From: an uncultured Alistipes sp.
GTDB lineage: Bacteria > Bacteroidota > Bacteroidia > Bacteroidales > Rikenellaceae
DNA: 7,638 bases
Reading direction: 5' to 3'
NCBI GenBank assembly: GCA_900766655.1
Contig: CAAFWE010000086.1
Location: forward strand, 1-7,638
The notes under the pieces were generated by a model. It worked only from the letters and a program-made list of their open reading frames with translations. It was not told where the DNA came from and did not search any database. Below, in pieces: positions 1 to 5,266 of the stretch; position 1 is the first letter of the stretch, and each line of letters begins with the position of its first letter. The translations under genes and the position numbers were made by a program.

Positions 1-11
1 ATAAACCGCAA

Positions 12-31
12 CTATTTTTTAATAAAAATAG
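12..31. repeat. AT-only inverted repeat at the window edge
   Basis: Two perfect 8-base arms, CTATTTTT (12-19) and AAAAATAG (24-31), flank a 4-base TAAT loop. The stem is almost all A/T, so it would be a weak hairpin. It could be the tail of a terminator for a gene lying to the left of the window, an AT-rich element upstream of the uppS promoter, or chance in AT-rich intergenic DNA. Nothing in the sequence decides between these. Confidence 0.3.
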
Positions 32-34
32 AAG

Positions 35-62
35 TTTTCCGCTTTCCGCTTTCCGTTTTCCG
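35..62. repeat. Four-copy heptamer tandem repeat (YTTTCCG)
   Basis: Four consecutive 7-base units read TTTTCCG, CTTTCCG, CTTTCCG, TTTTCCG, differing only in the first pyrimidine, and run straight into a T tract at 63-68. The array lies just upstream of the candidate -7 box of uppS at 74-81, so it covers the place where a -33 element should be. Each unit contains TTTC, one base away from the TTTG consensus. Copy number could change by slippage, but a single sequence cannot show that it does. Confidence 0.75.
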
Positions 63-81
63 TTTTTTAGTTGTATATTTG
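50..81 (+). promoter_or_regulatory. Candidate promoter of uppS-bamA
   Basis: TATATTTG at 74-81 matches the Bacteroidota -7 consensus TAnnTTTG exactly. A weak -33 match, TTTC at 50-53 (consensus TTTG), lies 20 bases upstream inside the heptamer array. Transcription would begin around 86-88, leaving a leader of about a dozen bases before the uppS start at 100. The -7 box is convincing and the -33 box is not. No operator-like site is visible. Confidence 0.6.
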
Positions 82-99
82 CGCCCTATTTAGAATAGA

Positions 100-801
100 A
101 TGGAGAAAATTCCTGCACATATCGCCATTATTATGGACGGCAATGGTCGCTGGGCCGAGGCTCAGGGCAAGCCACGCTACGAGGGACACATCGAGGGTGT
201 TTCCTCGGTGAAGGCTTGCATCAAGGCTGCCCGTAAAAGCGGTGTGCGCTACCTTACGCTCTACGCCTTTTCGACCGAGAATTGGGGCCGTCCGCAGGCC
301 GAGGTTAATGCTCTGATGGAGCTCTTCTGCAAGAGTGTCACCAAGGAGACTCCCGAGTTGGTGGAGCAGGGTGTGAGGGTGCGATTTATTGGTCGTCGCG
401 ATCGTTTCTCGGAGAGTGTGCGTGAGCGTCTGCTCCACATCGAGAATAGCACTGCCGAGGGCGATAAGCTCACGCTGGTGCTCGCTTTCGACTACTCCTC
501 GCGTGACGAGATTGCGCGTGCCATCCGCTCGATAGCTGCAAAGGTTGAGCGTGGCGAATTGAAGGCCGAGCAGATTGACGATAGCACTATTTCGGCTCAC
601 CTCGATACTGCCGAGATGCCCGATCCTGACTTGGTTATACGCACCAGTGGCGAGTGTCGCCTCAGCAACTTTTTGTTGTGGCAGTCATCCTACGCCGAGA
701 TGTACTTTCCGCAGACTATGTGGCCCGACTTCCGCGAGGAGGCCTTCAACAAGGCTCTCGAGGTATATGCCGAGCGCAATCGTCGCTATGGTCTGCTTTA
801 A
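100..801 (+). CDS. uppS: Isoprenyl transferase, undecaprenyl diphosphate synthase
   Basis: This 233-residue cytoplasmic cis-prenyltransferase should condense farnesyl diphosphate with eight isopentenyl diphosphates to give undecaprenyl diphosphate, the lipid carrier for peptidoglycan and surface glycans. The family motifs appear in order: IIMDGNGRWA at 10-19 with the catalytic Asp13, RYEGHIEG at 26-33, YAFSTENW at 55-62, and near the C-terminus PDLVIRTSGE followed by RLSNFLLWQ (about 176-195), which carries the Arg and Ser residues that bind diphosphate and the Glu that helps bind magnesium. Length is normal for the family. The start is the first ATG after an in-frame stop at 91-93 and falls just behind the predicted transcription start. 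One oddity is FDYSSR at 130-135, where the family usually has Asn before Tyr. It lies 11 bases before bamA and is surely cotranscribed with it. Identity is very secure; product chain length is inferred from the family. Confidence 0.97.
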   Translation: MEKIPAHIAIIMDGNGRWAEAQGKPRYEGHIEGVSSVKACIKAARKSGVRYLTLYAFSTENWGRPQAEVNALMELFCKSVTKETPELVEQGVRVRFIGRRDRFSESVRERLLHIENSTAEGDKLTLVLAFDYSSRDEIARAIRSIAAKVERGELKAEQIDDSTISAHLDTAEMPDPDLVIRTSGECRLSNFLLWQSSYAEMYFPQTMWPDFREEAFNKALEVYAERNRRYGLL

Positions 802-812
802 CTCTTTTACGA

Positions 813-3374
813 ATGATGAGATTGTTAGCTAAAATAGTCCTGATGATGATAGCTTCGCTGGTGGCTCTCTCGGCCTCGGCGCAAGCACCCGATACCATTG
901 CTGCCGATTCGACAGCTGTGAAGGATGAGTTTGTGATGCCAAAGGATGCCCCCTATTTGAGCGAGGCAGAGGATAGGGCCTACCACATCCGTCGTGTCAA
1001 CATTCACGGTGTGAAGCATATCAATCACGATATTATCCGCTCGTCATCGGGTTTGGTGCCAGGCGATTCGATATTCCTCTCGGGTTCGTTCATCCAGAAC
1101 GCAATGATGCGCCTCTGGTCGCAGCGTTACTTCGAGGATATCCAGATTGGTGCCACTATCGAGGGCGATAGCGTCGACTTGGAGGTGATGCTCCGCGAGC
1201 GTCCTCGAGTGATGAATTGGGCAGTTACTGGAGTCTCGAGAAGCAAGTCGAAGGATCTCATCGACGAGGTGCTCAAACTCAAGCGAGGTCACGAACTCTC
1301 GGACCATATTGTCGACCGCAATATCAAGCTCCTCAAGGAGCACTTTGGCGAGAAGGGATTCCTCGATTGTGATATTGATGTCAAGGTCGAGCCCGACTCG
1401 GTAATCAAGCAGGCGGTGAATGTCACCTTCGATGTGAAGAAGAATCAGCGTGTTCGCATTGGCGAGATTATCTTCGAGGGTAACGAGAACTTCGATGATA
1501 ACCGATTGGCACGCACCTTCAAGAAGACTCACAAGGTGAGCCCACTCTTCTGGCAGAAGACCAAATTCAACGAAAAGGAGTATGCGGAGGATAAGGAGTT
1601 GATGCTCGACTTCTACAACTCGAAGGGTTTCCGCAACGCCAACATCATATCGGATTCGCTCTACCGCATCAAGACCAAGCAGGGCAAGGAGCGTATGGGT
1701 ATCAATATCAAACTTGCCGAGGGTAACAAGTACTACATCCGCAATGTCAGCTGGGTGGGTAACTCGAAGTACGACACCGAGATGCTCTCGAATATGCTTT
1801 CGGTGAAGAAGGGCGATGTCTACGACAAGAAGTCTATCCACAAGCGACTCGGTATCGGCAAGGAGCAGAATCCTGACGATATGTCCGTCTCGTCGCTCTA
1901 TCAGAACGATGGTTATCTGATGTCGCAGATTGAGCCTTCGGAGGTGATTATCGGCAAGGACTCGATCGATATCGAGATTAAGATTTTCGAGGGTAACCAA
2001 TTTACCATCAACAATGTAGGCATTACGGGTAACAACCGCGTTAACGACGAGGTGATTCGTCGTGAGCTCTATACACGCCCTGGCGAGTTGTACAACCGAG
2101 CACTCATTATGCAGACCATCCGTACCTTGGCTGGTATGCAGCACTTCAACGAGGAGGCTCTCGTTCCCGACATCAAACCAGTGTCGAACGACTTGGTTGA
2201 TGTAAACTGGCCACTCGAGGAGAAGGCATCCGACCAGTTCAATGTAGCGGCGGGTTGGGGTTCGGGTACCTTCGTAGGTTCGGTGGGTATCACGCTCAAC
2301 AACCTCTCTATCCGCAACTTCTTCAAGAAGGGTGCGTGGAAGCCTTACCCAATGGGACAGAATCAGCGTCTCTCAATCTCGGGACAGACCAATGGTACAT
2401 ACTACAAGGCTCTTGCCCTCTCGTTCCAAGATCCTTGGCTCGGAGGTCGCAAGCCAAACTCGTTCACCATCTCGGGACACATCTCGGAGCAGAACAACGC
2501 CTACTACATCTGGCAGTCGGCATCGTCGTACTTCCGCTCGTATGGTCTCTCGATTGGTTTGGGTAAGCGTCTTTCGTGGCCCGATCCATACTTCACCTTC
2601 TATGGCGAGTTGGCATATCAGCGATATGGTCTGAAGAACTACCAGTCGTTCGTGATGTCGAATGGTAACGCAAATATGCTCTCGTTGCGATTGGTGTTGG
2701 CTCGTAACTCGACCGACCAGCCAATCTATCCGCGTCGAGGCTCGGATATCTCGCTCTCGGTACAGGTGACACCGCCATTCTCGGCTATGGATCGCAAAAA
2801 CTACGCTGATGCCAATATGAGCGAGCAGGATCGCTACCGCTGGAGCGAGTTCCACAAGTGGCTCTTTAAGGCGCAGTGGTTCCAGGCACTCACACCTAAT
2901 AACAACCTCGTCTTGATGGCCAAGGCGGAGATGGGTTACCTCGGTCACTACAACAAATACAAGATTTCGCCATTCGAGCGATTCCAGGTCGGTGGTGATG
3001 GTATGTCGGGTTACACGATGTATGGTGTCGACATCATCTCGTTGCGAGGCTACGAGGATGGAGCATTGGACCCTGCGGGTAGCAACTACTCGATAGCCTA
3101 CAATAAGTACACCCTCGAGTTGCGTTATCCAGTGATTCTCAAGCCTTCGTCGCAGATCTATGTACTCGGATTCCTCGAGGCGGGTAATGGATTCTCGTCG
3201 TGGAAGGATTTCGCACCTTGGAAGGTGAAGCGTTCGGCAGGTGTCGGTGTGCGACTCTACCTCCCTATCGTGGGTATGCTCGGTATCGACTGGGGTTGGG
3301 GCTTCGACCCACCAGCAGGCTCGACCAAGCGTAGTGGTAGCCAGTTCCACTTCGTCATCGGACAGAGCTTCTAA
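813..3374 (+). CDS. bamA: Outer membrane protein assembly factor BamA
   Basis: The product has 853 residues. BamA is the core of the complex that folds beta-barrel proteins into the outer membrane. An N-terminal signal peptide (about 1-25, ending ASAQA) is followed by an acidic linker and five POTRA repeats, roughly 58-130, 131-210, 213-302, 305-393 and 395-470. The C-terminal half, about 475-853, is the 16-strand barrel. It contains FQVGGDG at 724-730 and LRGYED at 744-749, the counterpart of the conserved (V/I)RGF motif of loop 6, and it ends in Gln-Ser-Phe, a typical outer-membrane C-terminal aromatic signature. The frame is open back into uppS, so I chose the ATG at 813, which gives a clean signal peptide and an 11-base gap; the ATG at 816 is equally possible. 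No Shine-Dalgarno sequence is visible, as is usual in this phylum. The downstream chaperone genes support BamA rather than TamA. Serine is encoded mostly by TCG and leucine often by CTC. Confidence 0.96.
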   Translation: MMRLLAKIVLMMIASLVALSASAQAPDTIAADSTAVKDEFVMPKDAPYLSEAEDRAYHIRRVNIHGVKHINHDIIRSSSGLVPGDSIFLSGSFIQNAMMRLWSQRYFEDIQIGATIEGDSVDLEVMLRERPRVMNWAVTGVSRSKSKDLIDEVLKLKRGHELSDHIVDRNIKLLKEHFGEKGFLDCDIDVKVEPDSVIKQAVNVTFDVKKNQRVRIGEIIFEGNENFDDNRLARTFKKTHKVSPLFWQKTKFNEKEYAEDKELMLDFYNSKGFRNANIISDSLYRIKTKQGKERMGINIKLAEGNKYYIRNVSWVGNSKYDTEMLSNMLSVKKGDVYDKKSIHKRLGIGKEQNPDDMSVSSLYQNDGYLMSQIEPSEVIIGKDSIDIEIKIFEGNQFTINNVGITGNNRVNDEVIRRELYTRPGELYNRALIMQTIRTLAGMQHFNEEALVPDIKPVSNDLVDVNWPLEEKASDQFNVAAGWGSGTFVGSVGITLNNLSIRNFFKKGAWKPYPMGQNQRLSISGQTNGTYYKALALSFQDPWLGGRKPNSFTISGHISEQNNAYYIWQSASSYFRSYGLSIGLGKRLSWPDPYFTFYGELAYQRYGLKNYQSFVMSNGNANMLSLRLVLARNSTDQPIYPRRGSDISLSVQVTPPFSAMDRKNYADANMSEQDRYRWSEFHKWLFKAQWFQALTPNNNLVLMAKAEMGYLGHYNKYKISPFERFQVGGDGMSGYTMYGVDIISLRGYEDGALDPAGSNYSIAYNKYTLELRYPVILKPSSQIYVLGFLEAGNGFSSWKDFAPWKVKRSAGVGVRLYLPIVGMLGIDWGWGFDPPAGSTKRSGSQFHFVIGQSF

Positions 3375-3409
3375 CCGATGCGGAGAGGGGCATAAACAAC
3401 GATGGAGCA

Positions 3410-3442
3410 TTGCATAACGATGTGCGTGTGGCAATATATTTG
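3410..3442 (+). promoter_or_regulatory. Candidate promoter for the ompH pair
   Basis: The bamA-ompH gap is 104 bases and contains TATATTTG at 3435-3442, identical to the -7 box upstream of uppS. A partial -33 element, TTG at 3410-3412, lies 22 bases upstream. Transcription would start near 3448, leaving an A-rich leader of about 30 bases. No terminator hairpin is evident after bamA, so read-through probably also feeds the chaperone genes. Confidence 0.5.
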
Positions 3443-3478
3443 ATGTAAATTTCGTTTAACTAAAAAAACAATAGTGCT

Positions 3479-3985
3479 ATGAAACGAATCCTTTTAACTG
3501 CAATCTTTGCCTTGGCAACTTTGGGTTTGGCCTCGGCACAAAAGTACTGTGTTGTCGATAGCGAGAAGATTTTCAAGTCGCTTGAGGCTTACAACAAGGC
3601 TATGACTCAGCTCGACGAGTTGGCCAAGAGCTATCAGGCAGAGGTCGACAACAAATACAAGAGCATCGAGACGCTCTACAACAACTATATGGCGCAGAAG
3701 AACTCGCTTTCGATGAGTTCACAGGCGACCATCGAGCAGCAGATTCTCCGTAAAGAGGAGGAGGCTCAGAAGTACCAGAAGGAGGTATTTGGTGACGAAG
3801 GTACACTCATCAAGAAGCGTATCGAGCTTATCAAGCCTATCCAGGAGAGGGTATTTGCCGCTATCGAGGCCTACGCCAAGGCTAATGGCTACGAGCTTGT
3901 GTTGGACAAGGCATCCAACGCCTCGATACTCTACTTTGGCGCAGCCATCGACCACACCGACAAGATTATTGAAAAACTAAAATAA
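3479..3985 (+). CDS. ompH: Periplasmic chaperone, OmpH/Skp family (first copy)
   Basis: The product has 168 residues. Skp-type chaperones hold unfolded outer-membrane proteins in the periplasm and deliver them to BamA. The signal peptide is about 1-20, cleaved after Ala-Ser-Ala, before Gln21. The mature protein opens with a short strand (KYCVVDSEKIF), as family members do. It continues with a long Lys/Glu/Gln-rich helical region, about 33-120, that would form the coiled-coil tentacles, and closes with a C-terminal segment (NGYELVLDKA, then SILYFG) that completes the small beta core. Length and order fit the family. It has a probable promoter of its own and is followed after 15 bases by a second family member. 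Similarity between the two copies is mostly in architecture, so this is an old duplication. Skp-type function is inferred from fold and neighbourhood. Confidence 0.9.
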   Translation: MKRILLTAIFALATLGLASAQKYCVVDSEKIFKSLEAYNKAMTQLDELAKSYQAEVDNKYKSIETLYNNYMAQKNSLSMSSQATIEQQILRKEEEAQKYQKEVFGDEGTLIKKRIELIKPIQERVFAAIEAYAKANGYELVLDKASNASILYFGAAIDHTDKIIEKLK

Positions 3986-4000
3986 TAAATGCAAGAGATT

Positions 4001-4540
4001 ATGAAGAAAGTATTGGGATTAACCCTTTTGGCGGTTGCGATGCTCGGCATCAGCACTGCGTCGGCGCAGAAGATGGCGCGTGTAAATGTGCAGGACATCG
4101 TGGTAGCAATGCCAGAGTTCGACGAGGCACAGAAGAACCTCGAGGCCTTCGGTAAGGATTTGCAGGAGCAGATGGAGCAGATTCAGGTGGAGTTCAACAA
4201 CAAGTTGGCTGACTTCCAGAAGAACCAAGCTACAATGGCCGCTTCTGTAAAGCAGATGCGTCAGCAGGAGCTTGAGCAGTTGCAGCAGCGTTTTGCAGAG
4301 TTCCAGCAGATTGCTCAGCAGGATTTCCAGAAGAAGGAGGCAGAGTTGCTCGAGCCTGTACAGAAGAAGGCTCAGGAGGCTATCAACAAGGTGGCAAAGG
4401 CTGCTGGCTACATCGCTGTATTCAACACCGCAGTACCAAGCCTTGCTTACTACGACGAGGCACAGCTCACCGATATCGCTGCTTTGGTTAAGAAGGAGCT
4501 CGGTATCGTTGACAAACCAGCCGCTACCGCTACAAAGTAG
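4001..4540 (+). CDS. ompH: Periplasmic chaperone, OmpH/Skp family (second copy)
   Basis: The product has 179 residues from the ATG at 4001. An in-frame ATG at 3989 would add only four residues (Met-Gln-Glu-Ile) before a textbook signal peptide, so 4001 is preferred. Signal peptide: Lys-Lys, a hydrophobic core, then cleavage after Ala22 before Gln23. The mature part starts with ARVNVQDIVVAMPEF, the usual family opening. It then has a strikingly Gln-rich coiled coil at about 40-130, and a C-terminal core with AAGYIAVFNTA and SLAYYDE. The final stretch ends in Lys/Pro/Ala/Thr residues. It is cotranscribed with the first copy and followed by a strong terminator, so the pair ends the bamA cluster. 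The Gln-rich helices differ clearly from the Lys/Glu-rich first copy, which suggests different clients or mixed trimers; that is inference. Confidence 0.9.
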   Translation: MKKVLGLTLLAVAMLGISTASAQKMARVNVQDIVVAMPEFDEAQKNLEAFGKDLQEQMEQIQVEFNNKLADFQKNQATMAASVKQMRQQELEQLQQRFAEFQQIAQQDFQKKEAELLEPVQKKAQEAINKVAKAAGYIAVFNTAVPSLAYYDEAQLTDIAALVKKELGIVDKPAATATK

Positions 4541-4558
4541 TATACCTATATAATAATT

Positions 4559-4596
4559 AAGTGTGTTCCAAAGCTCTTTGGGACACACTTGTTTTT
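4559..4596 (+). terminator. Intrinsic terminator after the ompH pair
   Basis: Arms at 4559-4573 (AAGTGTGTTCCAAAG) and 4576-4590 (CTTTGGGACACACTT) pair over about 14-15 positions with a single G-U wobble and a loop of about four bases. After one G comes a run of five T at 4592-4596. It lies 18 bases past the stop codon of the second ompH gene and marks the end of the envelope cluster. Confidence 0.9.
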
Positions 4597-4635
4597 GCTA
4601 CTTGCGATGTTTTTTGGTCAAAATCTGATAGTTGC

Positions 4636-4666
4636 TTTGCAGTTTCGGAAATTATTCTTACCTTTG
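4636..4666 (+). promoter_or_regulatory. Promoter of rplS
   Basis: TTTG at 4636-4639 and TACCTTTG at 4659-4666 are separated by 19 bases, a perfect match to the Bacteroidota housekeeping promoter (TTTG, 19-21 bases, TAnnTTTG). The box is followed by CGCC, exactly as at the uppS promoter. Transcription would begin at about 4671-4673. This is the best promoter in the window, as expected for a ribosomal protein gene. Confidence 0.8.
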
Positions 4667-4671
4667 CGCCG

Positions 4672-4805
4672 CATATCAACCTCTTATATAGGGTAATCCG
4701 ACAAAAGCGCGGTCAAACGCAAGGATTAGACGACAGTGCTCGGCTATGGTAGTGGGATTGCAGCGATAATGTTGAATGGAAACTATTTAAATTTTTGTTG
4801 CAACA
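4672..4805 (+). promoter_or_regulatory. Long 5' leader of rplS with alternative pairings
   Basis: The predicted transcript has about 130 untranslated bases. TAATCC (4694-4699) can pair perfectly with GGATTA (4723-4728), enclosing a small GCG/CGC hairpin (4707-4709 with 4718-4720). Alternatively, GTAATCC (4693-4699) can pair with GGATTGC (4755-4761) over seven positions including one wobble. Only one of these can form at a time. Long leaders on ribosomal protein genes often carry autoregulatory structures, and an L19 leader is known in Bacilli. I cannot match this one to a described family. Two tiny overlapping reading frames (4746-4769 and one starting at 4769) lie here but show nothing that supports translation. 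After 4775 the leader is A/T-rich. Confidence 0.45.
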
Positions 4806-4806
4806 A
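4795..4806. repeat. 12-bp perfect palindrome at the rplS start codon
   Basis: TTGTTGCAACAA reads the same on both strands, and its last A is the first base of the rplS ATG. It has no loop, so as RNA it would need to open in the middle. As DNA it resembles a dimeric protein site, although its position inside the transcribed ribosome-binding region argues more for an effect on translation or for chance. Confidence 0.5.
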
Positions 4807-5192
4807 TGAACAAGGATTCATTAATCAGACTCGTGAACGAGCAGATGTGGACAAAGACTGATGCCGACATCCCTCAGTTCAGCGCAGGTGACACAATCAC
4901 CGTAACTTATCGTATCATCGAGGGAAGCAAGGAGCGTTTGCAGAGCTTCCGTGGTGTAGTTATCCAGATCAAGGGTACAGGTAAGACCAAGATGTTTACT
5001 ATCCGTAAGGTTTCGAACGGTGTAGGCGTTGAGCGTATCTTCCCTCTCTACTCGCCACACATCGACAAGATCGAGGTCAACAAGTATGGTGTTGTTCGCC
5101 GCGCTCGTATCTACTACTTCCGTGAGCTCACTGGTAAGAAGGCTCGCATCAAGGAGCGTCGTTTGGCTGCTCCAAAGACCGAGAAGGCTTAG
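4806..5192 (+). CDS. rplS: 50S ribosomal protein bL19
   Basis: The product has 128 residues. bL19 sits at the interface of the 30S and 50S subunits. The sequence matches the family throughout: [20 protein letters not shown] at about 25-44, [12 protein letters not shown], then [20 protein letters not shown] at about 64-83, IDKIEV, and the C-terminal [21 protein letters not shown]. The protein is slightly longer than the usual 115 residues because of a short Lys/Pro/Ala tail. It is a single-gene unit: its own promoter lies 140 bases upstream and a terminator follows 22 bases after the stop. In many bacteria rplS lies in an operon with rpsP, rimM and trmD; none of those is here. The stop TAG is immediately followed by a second TAG in frame. 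No clear Shine-Dalgarno sequence precedes the start. Confidence 0.98.
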   Translation: MNKDSLIRLVNEQMWTKTDADIPQFSAGDTITVTYRIIEGSKERLQSFRGVVIQIKGTGKTKMFTIRKVSNGVGVERIFPLYSPHIDKIEVNKYGVVRRARIYYFRELTGKKARIKERRLAAPKTEKA

Positions 5193-5214
5193 TAGCGCTA
5201 CGATCAATCAACAA

Positions 5215-5254
5215 AGAGACCGACTAAAATTTTTAGTCGGTCTCTCTCGTTTTT
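5215..5254. terminator. Terminator after rplS, probably shared by both strands
   Basis: A perfect inverted repeat runs from AGAGACCGACTAAAA (5215-5229) to its complement (5231-5245), centred on 5230. The stable part is about 11-12 pairs, with an A/T-rich loop. On the plus strand it is followed by CTCG and five T (5250-5254), ending rplS. On the minus strand it is followed by TTGTTGATTG, a weaker T-rich tract, and it begins 21 bases after the stop of the convergent lipoprotein gene, so it could end that transcript too. Confidence 0.85.
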
Positions 5255-5266
5255 ATTGTAACTGAA

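Noticed and set aside
654..812. Extension of the bamA frame upstream into uppS, adding 53 residues
   Set aside because: The added segment overlaps the conserved C-terminus of uppS and would bury the signal peptide that begins at 813.
1044..2144. Long open reading frame on the minus strand inside bamA (366 codons), and a similar one at 2373-3434 (353 codons)
   Set aside because: Both lie antisense to a clearly conserved bamA, give low-complexity Leu/Val/Arg/His-rich or Arg/Thr-rich proteins without a family pattern, and follow from the strong use of GAG, CTC and TCG codons on the coding strand, which removes stops from the opposite strand.
3375..3478. A terminator between bamA and ompH
   Set aside because: No stable hairpin followed by a T tract was found; only a candidate promoter is visible.
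4019..4588. Minus-strand open frame across the second ompH gene
   Set aside because: It encodes an almost pure Leu/His repeat-like chain, the expected antisense image of a Gln/Glu/Lys-rich coiled coil, and it runs through the terminator.
4561..4752. Plus-strand open frame of 63 codons between the second ompH gene and rplS
   Set aside because: It starts inside the terminator hairpin and crosses the rplS promoter and leader; its protein has no recognisable pattern.
4597..4805. A tRNA or other structured RNA gene in the rplS upstream gap
   Set aside because: No cloverleaf arms or TTC-type loop sequence could be fitted; the region is explained by a promoter and leader.
4746..4808. Tiny upstream frames in the rplS leader (seven codons at 4746-4769, then an overlapping frame from 4769 into rplS)
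   Set aside because: An attenuator-like role was considered, but there is no ribosome-binding signal and no codon run that suggests sensing, and frames this short are expected by chance.
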